From NCBI GenBank assembly GCA_964646985.1, contig CAZYFI010000010.1, positions 1 through 32,903 on the forward strand: a stretch of 32,903 nt of DNA, written 5' to 3'. Positions within the stretch are counted from its first letter, which is position 1; every line of letters begins with the position of its first letter. The DNA is from UBA2253 sp964646985 (GTDB lineage: Bacteria; Bacillota_I; Bacilli_A; ML615J-28; CAG-698). A program made the position numbers and the translations under genes. Shown one piece after another: positions 1 to 7,813 of this stretch. The notes beneath the pieces were generated by a model. The model did no database searches and was not told the DNA's origin. It saw only the letters and a list, made by a program, of their open reading frames with translations.

Positions 1-171
1 AATTTGGATCAAACAAACGATTTACTCAATAAAGCAGGTTATTCCTTATCACCAAGTAATAAATTTGATAAAATCATTCAATACTTTATAGAAGATGAAA
101 ACTATGATCTCTATGAGATCAATCAAACTCTTTTCGCATTTGGCCAAAAAACAATTGGTGTAATAGAATAA
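1..171 (+). CDS. C-terminal fragment of a helix-turn-helix-type regulator (5' end outside window)
   Basis: The reading frame is open from base 1 to a TAA at 169-171, giving the last 56 residues of a protein that starts upstream of the window. The tail contains AGYSLSPSNKFDKIIQYFIE followed by YEINQTLFAFG. From memory, this pattern closes small XRE/helix-turn-helix proteins of clostridia and relatives that often sit next to vWA-domain genes. The DNA-binding domain itself lies outside the window, so the family name rests on the tail alone. It is followed after 75 bases by the vWA gene on the same strand, with a strong hairpin between them. Confidence 0.55.
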   Translation, partial: NLDQTNDLLNKAGYSLSPSNKFDKIIQYFIEDENYDLYEINQTLFAFGQKTIGVIE

Positions 172-177
172 TTATTT

Positions 178-194
178 GTCGCTTGCCAAGCGAC
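178..194. repeat. Perfect inverted repeat between the HTH-type and vWA genes
   Basis: GTCGCTTGCCAAGCGAC is a 17-base palindrome with arms of 8 and a one-base centre. It starts 6 bases after the stop of the upstream gene. Only a short, interrupted T-rich stretch follows, so it could be a weak terminator or attenuator, or an operator for the helix-turn-helix-type protein. Confidence 0.6.
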
Positions 195-246
195 CATTTC
201 AATATCTTTTTCATGTATTCTTATGTTGTAAAAGGAGAAATGAAAA

Positions 247-891
247 ATGAAAAAAGATTTAGTCGAATTGGTATTTATTTTAGATCGTAGTGGATCTATG
301 TCGGGGTTGGAAAGTGATACAATCGGTGGTTTTAATAGTATGCTTGAAAAACAAAAACAAACACCAGGAGATGCACTCGTTTCAACAGTTTTATTTGATG
401 ATCGATTTGAAGTATTGCATAATAGAAAGAACATTAGCGAAATCAAACCTATTACTAAAAAAGAATACTTTGTAAGAGGATCAACTGCCCTATTGGATGC
501 AATTGGAAGAAGTATTGTTAAAATCGTTAGTATTTATAGAAAGTTAAAGGAAGAAGTTAAACCAGAAAAAACTGTATTTGTTATTACAACAGATGGAATG
601 GAAAACGCAAGTAAAGAGTTTTCAGCATTTCAAATCAAAAATATGATTGAATTTCAAAAAGAGAAATTCAATTGGGAGTTTATCTTTTTAGGAGCTAATA
701 TTGATGCTGTTCGTACAGCAAGAGATTTCGGTATATGTGCAGAAAGAGTTGCAAATTATCATTCTGATGAAAAGGGAACTCAACTAAATTACAAAGTCAT
801 ATCAGAAACCATCAGTAACCTCAGGCTCAATAAATCTATTAATCCTGATTGGAAATCTGAAATAGATAAGGATTTTGTAAATAGAAAGTAG
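247..891 (+). CDS. vWA domain protein
   Basis: A 214-residue stand-alone von Willebrand factor A domain, probably cytoplasmic because there is no signal peptide or membrane segment. The metal-ion-dependent adhesion site is intact: DRSGSMS at 13-19 gives the DxSxS triad, GST at 78-80 gives the Thr, and TTDG at 114-117 gives the last Asp. Such domains bind Mg2+ and a partner protein; the partner here is unknown. The start is set by AAGGAG at 232-237, nine bases before ATG. An ATG at 240 is in another frame. Its neighbours suggest work with the upstream helix-turn-helix-type protein or the RecQ/DprA pair downstream, 159 bases away. Stand-alone vWA proteins occur in several stress and defence operons, but nothing in this sequence assigns it to a specific one. 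Confidence 0.85.
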   Translation: MKKDLVELVFILDRSGSMSGLESDTIGGFNSMLEKQKQTPGDALVSTVLFDDRFEVLHNRKNISEIKPITKKEYFVRGSTALLDAIGRSIVKIVSIYRKLKEEVKPEKTVFVITTDGMENASKEFSAFQIKNMIEFQKEKFNWEFIFLGANIDAVRTARDFGICAERVANYHSDEKGTQLNYKVISETISNLRLNKSINPDWKSEIDKDFVNRK

Positions 892-1050
892 TAATCCATA
901 TATCATAAGAGAGTTGCCTTTAAGTTTTGATTATTGCTATTCGTGTTATAAAACAAAATAAAATTGTTGCAATGAATCTTTTATAGATTATTTGGTTGTA
1001 AGAAAAATATTTCATAGTTTAAGCAATTTAGAAGAAAGGAAATTAAGTAC

Positions 1051-3120
1051 ATGACTGATTCTAATCTCTTTCCCCAAGCAACTAGTTATTTGAAGAACAT
1101 TTATGGCTCTCGCGCAATTTTTCGAGATGGTCAATATGAAGCAATTGAAGCTACATTAAATCACAATCGAACGTTGGTAGTCCAAAAAACAGGTTGGGGA
1201 AAAAGTTTAGTGTATTTTATTTGTACAAAAATTAATCGTGCAAATAAAAAAGGAGTAACCATTGTAATTAGTCCTTTGTTAGTTTTGATGGAAAATCAAA
1301 TTCATGCCGCAAAGGATTTAGGGCTAAAGTGTGATGTTTTAAATAGCACCGTAAAAGAAAGAAAAAAGGACATTATTAGTTCACTCAAAAGAGATGAGCT
1401 TGATTTAATTTTAATTACACCCGAGACTCTTTTCTCTGAAGAAGTATATGAAGCAATGCAAAGCATTAAAATAGGTTTGTTCGTGATTGATGAGATACAC
1501 TGCATTTCAGATTGGGGACACGACTTTAGATTAGAATATGGTAAGTTATATAAAATACTAGAAATCATACCTAAGAACGTTCCTGTTTTAGGAACGACTG
1601 CAACAGCAAATGATCGAGTCGTTCAAGATTTGAAAAAGCAATTAGGGGAAAATGTCTTTGTTTCTCGAGGTCCCCTAACAAGGGAAAGTTTAGCAATTCA
1701 AATATTGCAACTTGCAAACAAAGCTGAACGTTATGCTTGGATATTGCAACATATTAATCAGTTGAATGGAAGTGGCATCATTTATTGTTTGACTCATCGT
1801 GACTGTGAATCACTTTCCGCTTTTTTAAACAAAAATAAAGTCAATTCCAGACCATACTATTCTGGAATAGATGAATCCATAAATCAAGAAACAATTGAAT
1901 TGTTTATGAATAATAAAATCAAAGCAATTGTATCAACGATTAAACTGGGAATGGGGTATGACAAAGGAGATGTTGGATTTATTATCCACTTTCAACAACC
2001 TTCTAATATTGTTTCTTATTATCAACAAATTGGAAGAGCAGGGCGCAATTTAGATCATGCAAATGTTGTATTAATGTGCGGAAAAGAAGATAATGATATT
2101 ATTGATTATTTCATTAATACCGCATTTCCTTCTGAAGAAGTCCTTTTAAAAATCTTAAATGTCTTCAAAAAACAAAATGGAGTTTCTATCAATGAAATAA
2201 TGAATTATGTAAATTTGCGAAGAAATTATGTTGCAAAAGGATTATCTTTCCTAGAACACGAAGAATATATATATAAAGAAAAATCTAAGTATTATACAAC
2301 CGCTAAGAAGTTCCAATATAATAAAAAGCACTATAATGATATTACAGATATAAGAAAAAAAGAACAAAAACAAATGCTTGAATTGATAAAAACCAAAGAA
2401 TGTTTGAGCAAGTTTATTGTTAATAGTTTAGATGATAAAACAGCCAAAGCATGTGGAAAATGTGCAAATTGTGTGGGTAAAGACATCATTCCTACGACGA
2501 TTGACAAAAACAACCTTTTCAAAGCAGCAGATTATATCAATAACTCCTTGATGACGATAGAACCTAGAAAATTGTGGCCAAATAAGAACCACTTTTCTAG
2601 CACGAAAATATTATATGTCAATCAAGAAGGGATTTGCCTCTCAAAATATGGAGATGTGGGATATGGAGAAATGGTGAAGAAAGATAAATACTCTGGTAAG
2701 GAAAGGTTTTGCGATGAATTGCTTCATCGAAGCAAAGAAGTGTTGACTTCGTTGGTTAAAAATAATAGAATATCTCATATAACAAATGTCCCTTCATTAA
2801 GAAGCAAAATTGTTGAGGATTTCACAAAGAGACTGGCTAATGAGTTAAACATAACTTATGTTTCAATATTGGGGAAAACAAAAGCTCTTCCACAAAAAAA
2901 CATGGAAAATTCAAGTTTTCAATATCAAAACGCATTTGAATCTTTTTTTGTGAAGGATAAATCAAACACTCCACATAATATAATTTTAGTGGATGATATT
3001 GTTGATTCAAAATGGACATTAACTGTATGTGGTTATAGATTAATGGAACAAGGTTGTTCTGAAGTTTATCCGTTTGTTTTGGCGGATAGTAGTATGCAGG
3101 AGGATGGAAATGATTCTTAA
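1051..3120 (+). CDS. RecQ-family DNA helicase fused to a C-terminal phosphoribosyltransferase-like domain
   Basis: A 689-residue superfamily 2 DNA helicase with 3'-5' unwinding expected. Visible parts: RecQ motif 0 around FRDGQYEAI (24-32), Walker A QKTGWGKS (45-52), DEIH box (147-150), GTTATA motif III (181-186), motif VI QQIGRAGR (325-332), and the RecQ zinc cysteines C451, C468, C471 and C474. Instead of the usual winged-helix plus HRDC tail, residues of about 575-680 form a type I PRTase-like domain. It contains VPSLRSK, PQKN and the PRPP-loop sequence VDDIVDSKWT (647-656), also found in ComFC-like proteins. This RecQ-PRTase architecture is a known bacterial family, distinct from housekeeping RecQ. 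AAGGA at 1036-1040 precedes ATG. Its stop lies 8 bases inside the DprA-like gene, so the two are translationally coupled. Possible role: DNA processing during uptake or phage conflict (inference). Confidence 0.9.
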   Translation: MTDSNLFPQATSYLKNIYGSRAIFRDGQYEAIEATLNHNRTLVVQKTGWGKSLVYFICTKINRANKKGVTIVISPLLVLMENQIHAAKDLGLKCDVLNSTVKERKKDIISSLKRDELDLILITPETLFSEEVYEAMQSIKIGLFVIDEIHCISDWGHDFRLEYGKLYKILEIIPKNVPVLGTTATANDRVVQDLKKQLGENVFVSRGPLTRESLAIQILQLANKAERYAWILQHINQLNGSGIIYCLTHRDCESLSAFLNKNKVNSRPYYSGIDESINQETIELFMNNKIKAIVSTIKLGMGYDKGDVGFIIHFQQPSNIVSYYQQIGRAGRNLDHANVVLMCGKEDNDIIDYFINTAFPSEEVLLKILNVFKKQNGVSINEIMNYVNLRRNYVAKGLSFLEHEEYIYKEKSKYYTTAKKFQYNKKHYNDITDIRKKEQKQMLELIKTKECLSKFIVNSLDDKTAKACGKCANCVGKDIIPTTIDKNNLFKAADYINNSLMTIEPRKLWPNKNHFSSTKILYVNQEGICLSKYGDVGYGEMVKKDKYSGKERFCDELLHRSKEVLTSLVKNNRISHITNVPSLRSKIVEDFTKRLANELNITYVSILGKTKALPQKNMENSSFQYQNAFESFFVKDKSNTPHNIILVDDIVDSKWTLTVCGYRLMEQGCSEVYPFVLADSSMQEDGNDS

Positions 3121-4126
3121 TGATAATAGTATGGCCATCGTGATTCTATGTAGTCATCTGGGGATTATTGACGAAGTCAAACCATTTGAGACAATTGAAT
3201 GGAATGATCTTGCCATCTTATTGCATTCCCAAGGAATGCAACCTTCTGATTTGATAAATTTATCTTCTTTGGAAATTGAAAAAAAATTGAACCTTAAGGG
3301 TGAAATTTTAGAACGAATCGAAAACTTAAAAATGAGAAGTGCAAATTTGACTTTTGAATTAGAGAAAATATATCGTACAGGTATCAAAATTACCACAAGA
3401 GCCGATGAAAATTATCCCAAAGTACTTAAAAAAAGAATTGGAAAATATTGTCCTCCGTTATTTTATTATGTTGGGAATTTGGAGCTTGCTCAAAAGCCCT
3501 TAATTGGGATGGTTGGTTCAAGAACGATTAATGAATCTGATACTGAATTCACAAAGCAAATCATTGGAAAAGTTATAGATAATCATTATGGTGTTGTTTC
3601 AGGAGGGGCAAACGGAGTAGACTTAACTTCTTCTCAAGAAGCGATTAAACTTGGAGGATATGCTGTTGAATATTTGGCCAATTCCCTTCAACAAAGACTA
3701 AGAAACATTGAAGTGGTAGAAGCGATAAAGGATGGAAGATTATTATTGCTATCGGAAACCAATCCAAAATCAGGTTTTAACACTGGCTTTGCTATGAAAC
3801 GAAATAAGTATATCTATGGGAATTCGAGAGCAACCATTGTTGTAAAAGCAGATTATAACAAAGGTGGCACTTGGAGTGGAGCGGTTGAAAATTTTAATAA
3901 AAATTGGACTGTTCTATTTTGCTGGAATAATGTGAATTATGCAGGCAATTTGGAACTAATAAAAAAAGGTGCTATTCCTATTGATCAGAATTGGAATTTT
4001 TCCATTCCTAAAATAAATCAAATTCAAGAAATAGAAAATAATAAAGATACAGAAAGAAAAAATACTGAACAACATAAAAGCAATGCATCATCATCTTTTC
4101 AACAGCAATCGTTATTTAAAGATTAA
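3110..4126 (+). CDS. DprA-like (SMF/SLOG fold) protein paired with RecQ-PRTase
   Basis: 338 residues. An ATG exists 36 bases further upstream, but AGGAGG at 3098-3103 lies six bases before ATG 3110, which fixes this start and an 11-base overlap with the helicase gene. Residues 1-90 are a helical N-terminal region. A Rossmann-like DprA domain follows, with VGSR (135-138), SGGANGVD (164-171), SETNP (215-219), KRNKYIYG (230-237) and KGGTWSGAVEN (251-261). These match the nucleotide/ssDNA-binding motifs of DprA in order, but spacing and details differ from the competence protein. The tail from about 300 is polar and low-complexity. DprA loads RecA on single-stranded DNA in transformation, while other SLOG proteins are proposed nucleotide sensors in conflict systems. 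Coupling to a helicase-PRTase suggests both proteins handle the same single-stranded DNA. Confidence 0.85.
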   Translation: MILNDNSMAIVILCSHLGIIDEVKPFETIEWNDLAILLHSQGMQPSDLINLSSLEIEKKLNLKGEILERIENLKMRSANLTFELEKIYRTGIKITTRADENYPKVLKKRIGKYCPPLFYYVGNLELAQKPLIGMVGSRTINESDTEFTKQIIGKVIDNHYGVVSGGANGVDLTSSQEAIKLGGYAVEYLANSLQQRLRNIEVVEAIKDGRLLLLSETNPKSGFNTGFAMKRNKYIYGNSRATIVVKADYNKGGTWSGAVENFNKNWTVLFCWNNVNYAGNLELIKKGAIPIDQNWNFSIPKINQIQEIENNKDTERKNTEQHKSNASSSFQQQSLFKD

Positions 4127-4211
4127 AATAAAAGTTTTTAACTATTTTATATGATATCTCAAAAATAGACAGAGGATAAAAGTAAAGATACTACCAAAGA
4201 ATTAAAGGAGA

Positions 4212-4385
4212 ATGTTTCCCTGGATGTCTTTAATAGAAATCGATAATTTTAACTTTGAATACTAAAGAGGTATCATATTTTATTTTGGAAGAAAACTCTT
4301 AAAAAAATATACGGTTATTCATAGAGAAGGAATTTTATCTTTTTTTGTTCTATCAATTGCTTTTCTTTGGGTATATTTTCTTTAA
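4212..4385 (+). pseudogene. Possible decayed reading frame in the spacer
   Basis: One frame runs from ATG 4212 to TAA 4383, broken only by TAA at 4263. Before the stop it reads MSLIEIDNFNFEY from an internal ATG at 4224, which looks like the start of an ABC ATPase. After the stop it has a basic stretch, then a hydrophobic segment ILSFFVLSIAFLWVYFL. AAAGGAG lies directly before the first ATG. It may be debris of one or two lost genes, or chance in AT-rich DNA. Confidence 0.2.
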
Positions 4386-4415
4386 AAAAATAGCATTATT
4401 TGCTATAAATTACTA

Positions 4416-4522
4416 TAAAGTTCATTAAATATGAACATAAAAAAGGTTAAAAGCTGATAAAAAGCCTTAAAACATGAACTTTAAAATGTTTTTAAAAACC
4501 ACTTTTATTCATATTAACTTTA
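4416..4522. repeat. Three copies of a 10-bp motif (ATGAACTTTA) upstream of the 4592 operon
   Basis: ATGAACTTTA occurs exactly on the minus strand at 4416-4425 and on the plus strand at 4474-4483, and with one change (ATTAACTTTA) at 4513-4522. The first copy lies in the inverted repeat GTTCAT/ATGAAC at 4420-4436. The third copy ends a few bases before an AT-rich possible -10 (TAATAT, 4528-4533). A perfect 10-bp palindrome, GATGGCCATC, lies at 4544-4553, between that -10 and the start codon. The arrangement suggests operators. The WYL-like regulator in the same operon is a candidate binder (inference). Confidence 0.4.
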
Positions 4523-4591
4523 TGAGATAATATTATCGTAAGTGATGGCCATCATCTACAATTAATCAATAGTTTAAAAAGAGGTGAAAGT

Positions 4592-4978
4592 ATGACGCTA
4601 TTAAAATTGGATAATTATATCGGAACCTACATCCAAACTCTTATGTTAAAAAGCGAAATTAAAGGAGTAAACAACATTACCTTTAATATTAATCGATCGA
4701 AAAAGTCAGAATCCTTGTATTTATTTCTTAACCTTGATGTTTGTAATAGAACATATAGTCACACAATAAGGATTAGTGACCATTATTTAAAAAATGAATA
4801 TACTCAAAGAATTAAATTTAGAGAAGTATTATTGAGACCAAATGAAGATATTGAATCAATTGAATTGATAAGAATTAAAAAAATGATTAGAAGTAGAATA
4901 AAACATTTATTGAAATTTGCACCTCGTCATGCCATTCTTAATTTTGAGTTTCAAAAAACAAAAAAATGTATTTCATAA
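4592..4978 (+). CDS. Uncharacterised protein, first gene of the WYL operon
   Basis: 128 residues, not recognised. GAGGTG at 4581-4586 is a good ribosome site before ATG. The protein is soluble-looking and mixed alpha/beta. Its middle (FNINRSKKSESLYLFLNLDV, then alternating polar and hydrophobic residues) suggests beta strands, followed by a strongly basic helix-rich end (IRIKKMIRSRIKHLLKF). The basic C-terminal part could bind nucleic acid, but that is a guess. It is the first of five co-oriented genes and sits behind the repeated 10-bp motif, so it is probably the promoter-proximal gene. A 98-base gap separates it from the next gene, in which TTGAAC (5013-5018) and TATTTT (5037-5042) could form a weak internal promoter. 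Confidence 0.7.
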   Translation: MTLLKLDNYIGTYIQTLMLKSEIKGVNNITFNINRSKKSESLYLFLNLDVCNRTYSHTIRISDHYLKNEYTQRIKFREVLLRPNEDIESIELIRIKKMIRSRIKHLLKFAPRHAILNFEFQKTKKCIS

Positions 4979-5076
4979 AATAACTTGAAGCTCAATATAT
5001 TTTATTGATGAATTGAACAAAAAATCAAAGTAAAACTATTTTAAAAAAAGGTAAATAAAGAAATAAGGAGAGAAAA

Positions 5077-5547
5077 ATGAACATGAAAGAAAGCCCATAT
5101 ACAAGTAAAACTGCAAGCGCTTATTATGTAAACCAAGATAATCAAGAATTAATTAATAAAGGTGAAAAAGTTGCTTATTCCGAGGATAAAACAATAGCAA
5201 TCGTGTATACAGAAGAGGATGTCAATCATCAAATAAAAGTTTTTGAAGCGATTTGGGAATTAGAACAATTAGAGAAACGTTCTTATGAAGATGAGATTTA
5301 TGAATCCTTCTTACAAGAAACAGGAGTAGAGGAACAAAAGCCGGTGCCAAAACAACAATTTGCCATCATGGTAGATCCAAATGATGAAATGCTCGTTAAT
5401 TTTAAAAGCAAAGAAGAAGTTCTAAATTGTTGTATAATTAATAAAAAAGATGCAAAAAAGGGTGGCTCAAAAGTCATTTTCGTTATTCCTTTTGAAAATA
5501 GTGATGGTGAGATGGTTAAAGATAGCGCAGCATATACAGAAATTTAA
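5077..5547 (+). CDS. Uncharacterised acidic protein
   Basis: 156 residues, not recognised. AAGGAG at 5065-5070 is six bases before ATG; a second ATG two codons in is also possible. The protein is acidic, with a Glu-rich helical centre (residues about 50-85: WELEQLEKRSYEDEIYESFL) and a more ordered C-terminal half. There are adjacent cysteines (NCCIINKK) and a hydrophobic strand KVIFVIPF near residue 130. No signal peptide or membrane segment is visible. It is 26 bases upstream of the WYL-like regulator and surely cotranscribed with it. Given its charge and place it could be a partner or antagonist of a basic protein in the operon (speculation). Confidence 0.7.
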   Translation: MNMKESPYTSKTASAYYVNQDNQELINKGEKVAYSEDKTIAIVYTEEDVNHQIKVFEAIWELEQLEKRSYEDEIYESFLQETGVEEQKPVPKQQFAIMVDPNDEMLVNFKSKEEVLNCCIINKKDAKKGGSKVIFVIPFENSDGEMVKDSAAYTEI

Positions 5548-5573
5548 GAAAATAAAAAAAGGAGACAACGATT

Positions 5574-6686
5574 ATGAAGCAAATGAACACATTTATTATA
5601 AATGAAGAAAGTAGACAGCATATCAACTTATCAAATCACGCTATGAATATAATTGAATCAGATATGATAAGATTCAATAATGATTGTGAACTAAAAAACC
5701 GTAGTGGTTTTATGAATATAATCATCAAAAATTATTTTGATGATTTTCCTCTGTCAAGAAAAATAGCTTTAAAACAAATTCAGGCCATTCAAAAGGCATC
5801 GGAAAATGTTGATAGGAAAGTCAAAAGCAAAACTGAATTTAATAAAGAGTTAACTAATTTGATTGTTAATGAATTCTCAAAGGAAATAATGAAAAAACTA
5901 ATTCAAGAATATACCAACAAATATTCGAATGAAAGCCAGTTTAAATTGAAATTAAACAAAGAAAACGTCGAATTATTATTAAGTGTTGAAGATGCAAAAT
6001 TTTTTAACTATTACGCTCCAAGAAAAGCTGGTGTTTCGTTTCTTATCAAAGTATTACTTGAGTCATATTCCTTATTGACTAGAGAGCAAAGGGAAAGAAT
6101 TTTCTTTAAACAAACGCTGGAAATTGTTGAAAGCGCAATTAAAAATCGACATATAATTCGCTTCAAAGATGAAGGGAACATCCGAAAAGCAATACCACTA
6201 AGTGTTCATAAACCCAAAGTCAAAGAAAGCATAGAATTGGTAATTGTAGAAAAAGGTGAAGATAATGTGGGAATGTTAGATAACATAACCATTAAGCACC
6301 TTGCGAGTTGTAATTTAAGAGAAGAGAAAAGTGAAACATTTAAAAAGTCAGACTCTGAGCATTTCGAACGTATGATAAAATATTTTTTTGAAGACAGGGA
6401 AACAAAATCAAACAGACTAGATGAAATCTTTACAGTTGAATTCACTGAATTTGGATTAAGACGATTTATATATGAAGAAGATAGATTACCAATCATAGGA
6501 ATCCAAGATGCAAGTAATGAGAAAATTTATACTTTTAAAACTAATGAAACATTAATGTTCATGAATTTATTTAAATTCGGATCACAAGCTCAAATCATTA
6601 GTCCTGTCGAGGCAAGAGATAGGTTTAAAAAACTCTATAAGGCATCATATGAAGCATATGAAAAAAAAGATGAGTTAAGAGGATGA
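5574..6686 (+). CDS. Ribbon-helix-helix / WYL-like transcriptional regulator
   Basis: 370 residues. The N-terminus has two ribbon-helix-helix-like segments. The first is FIINEESRQHINL followed by NRSGFMNIIIKNYFD (about 7-55). The second is KLKLNKENVELL followed by a helix (about 124-165), leading into LTREQRERIFF. Residues of about 180-250 resemble a degenerate WYL domain (AIKNRHIIRFKDEG, RKAIPLS, then a beta strand where the W-Y-L triplet is not conserved). The C-terminus has the extension common in WYL proteins, FGSQAQIISPVEARDRFKKLYKASYEAY (start about 335). WYL proteins sense ligands, often nucleotides or nucleic acids, and frequently control defence loci. AAGGAG at 5559-5564 supports the start. 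It probably regulates this operon and perhaps the RecQ-PRTase pair (inference). Confidence 0.65.
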   Translation: MKQMNTFIINEESRQHINLSNHAMNIIESDMIRFNNDCELKNRSGFMNIIIKNYFDDFPLSRKIALKQIQAIQKASENVDRKVKSKTEFNKELTNLIVNEFSKEIMKKLIQEYTNKYSNESQFKLKLNKENVELLLSVEDAKFFNYYAPRKAGVSFLIKVLLESYSLLTREQRERIFFKQTLEIVESAIKNRHIIRFKDEGNIRKAIPLSVHKPKVKESIELVIVEKGEDNVGMLDNITIKHLASCNLREEKSETFKKSDSEHFERMIKYFFEDRETKSNRLDEIFTVEFTEFGLRRFIYEEDRLPIIGIQDASNEKIYTFKTNETLMFMNLFKFGSQAQIISPVEARDRFKKLYKASYEAYEKKDELRG

Positions 6687-6690
6687 TACT

Positions 6691-6936
6691 ATGAAAAAAA
6701 GATTTTGCCAAAATTGTGGAGAAGACATATCTTATAGGCCGATTCACCATTATTTGTGTTATGAATGTTGGTTAGAAAGTAAAACTATTAGTCAAAGTGA
6801 TAGTGATTTAGGCTTTGATTTTGAATCTAAACACAGTTCTTATAACCCCACTTATGAAGAACGTTATAAAGGAGATTCAGAATATGACATGGGTCCATAC
6901 TGGGATTACGATGAATATCCCCCAGAAAATCTATAA
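6691..6936 (+). CDS. Small zinc-ribbon protein
   Basis: 81 residues. Two CxxC knuckles, C6/C9 and C23/C26, within the first 27 residues form a plausible treble-clef or zinc ribbon binding one Zn2+. The remainder is very acidic and aromatic (many D, E, Y; EYDMGPYWDYDEYPPENL at the end) and probably disordered. The gene starts 4 bases after the WYL-like gene's stop, with AGAGG inside the end of that gene serving as ribosome site, so translation is coupled. No enzyme motif is visible. Zinc-ribbon peptides of this size often act as nucleic-acid or protein adaptors. Confidence 0.7.
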   Translation: MKKRFCQNCGEDISYRPIHHYLCYECWLESKTISQSDSDLGFDFESKHSSYNPTYEERYKGDSEYDMGPYWDYDEYPPENL

Positions 6937-6961
6937 AGGATTAATAAAAGGAGAAAGAAAT

Positions 6962-7234
6962 ATGAGTAATGCAATCTTAAAAAAAGGAACTGATGGATTT
7001 AAAATAATTGTTGACGAAAAGAAAAGTGTCGATAATATTGAATACCAAATTAGTGAAGTATTTTACGTAGATAAATACAGTATAATAAAAAATAATAATG
7101 TTATTTTCGGTTACTTTTATAAGAATTATAAAGAAATAAATAAAAAGATGTTTATTAAAAGCATAGATCGAATCTCAATAATAGCAGGGGATAAAGATTT
7201 GCATATCGAATTGACTATAGAATTAATGGAATAA
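6962..7234 (+). CDS. Uncharacterised 90-residue protein, last gene of the WYL operon
   Basis: The frame is open further upstream, but AAAAGGAG at 6946-6953, eight bases before ATG 6962, identifies this start and avoids a long overlap with the zinc-ribbon gene. The product is 90 residues and soluble. It is rich in K, N and I, with beta-strand-like alternation (YQISEVFYVDKYSIIKNNNVIFGYF) and an ending LHIELTIELME. I do not recognise a family. It is cotranscribed with the zinc-ribbon gene, whose stop is 25 bases upstream. No clear terminator follows directly; the next one on this strand is at 7814-7850. Confidence 0.65.
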   Translation: MSNAILKKGTDGFKIIVDEKKSVDNIEYQISEVFYVDKYSIIKNNNVIFGYFYKNYKEINKKMFIKSIDRISIIAGDKDLHIELTIELME

Positions 7235-7813
7235 TATATTGAAATAAATATAATGGATTGTTTTTAAGATTTTAAGTTGGCTTTATTTTAAAAGCAGTCT
7301 TTTTCTATTTGGTCAGGCAACACTTTTTTGTACAATTTTCATATAGACATTGCTTTTTTGAATTCAATGAAGAAAAGGCAGAAAGAAAATATCCTTTATT
7401 TATAACTTATTATGAAAGAGAGGTATGAGGTAACGTTGTCAATTTTTGAAAACCTTTATATTTTGATTAGATGGAAAATGACTTTTAGACAAACACATCT
7501 ACCTTAAAATGGCTTTTTGTCAAACCTTTTAAACTGTCTACTTTTATTATACCACTGTAATGATATCAGGCCTTTTTTCATAAGCAGATAGGGAAATTTC
7601 TCCTTATGCACGAATTATTGAGACCTAATAGTAGATTAAAACAAGTGGGCATACCTACAATTTTTCTGAGATTATTACATTTGAAATGATTGAATAACCT
7701 AAAATGAAAGATAAGGGAAAAAATCCAATTGTATTGTGACCGAATTGAGAAAGATTTGTCTTAAATAAAATATGCCTTTTTTTGATTCTTAATAATAAAT
7801 CACTTCATAATCT
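7235..7813. other. Gene-free AT-rich spacer between accessory island and housekeeping operon
   Basis: No credible gene is visible on either strand. Two things stand out. A minus-strand extended -10, TGGTATAAT (plus-strand 7546-7554), has no good -35. Inverted TAGACA/TGTCTA hexamers flank a stretch at about 7486-7540. The region may be decayed mobile or island-edge DNA, or may hold an untranslated RNA ending at the terminator at 7814-7850. Confidence 0.4.

Noticed and set aside
3074..3109. Upstream ATG for the DprA-like protein
   Set aside because: It has no ribosome site and would deepen the overlap with the helicase gene; AGGAGG at 3098-3103 points to ATG 3110.
6815..6961. Upstream extension of the 90-residue gene
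   Set aside because: It would overlap the zinc-ribbon gene by 122 bases; AAAAGGAG at 6946-6953 marks ATG 6962.
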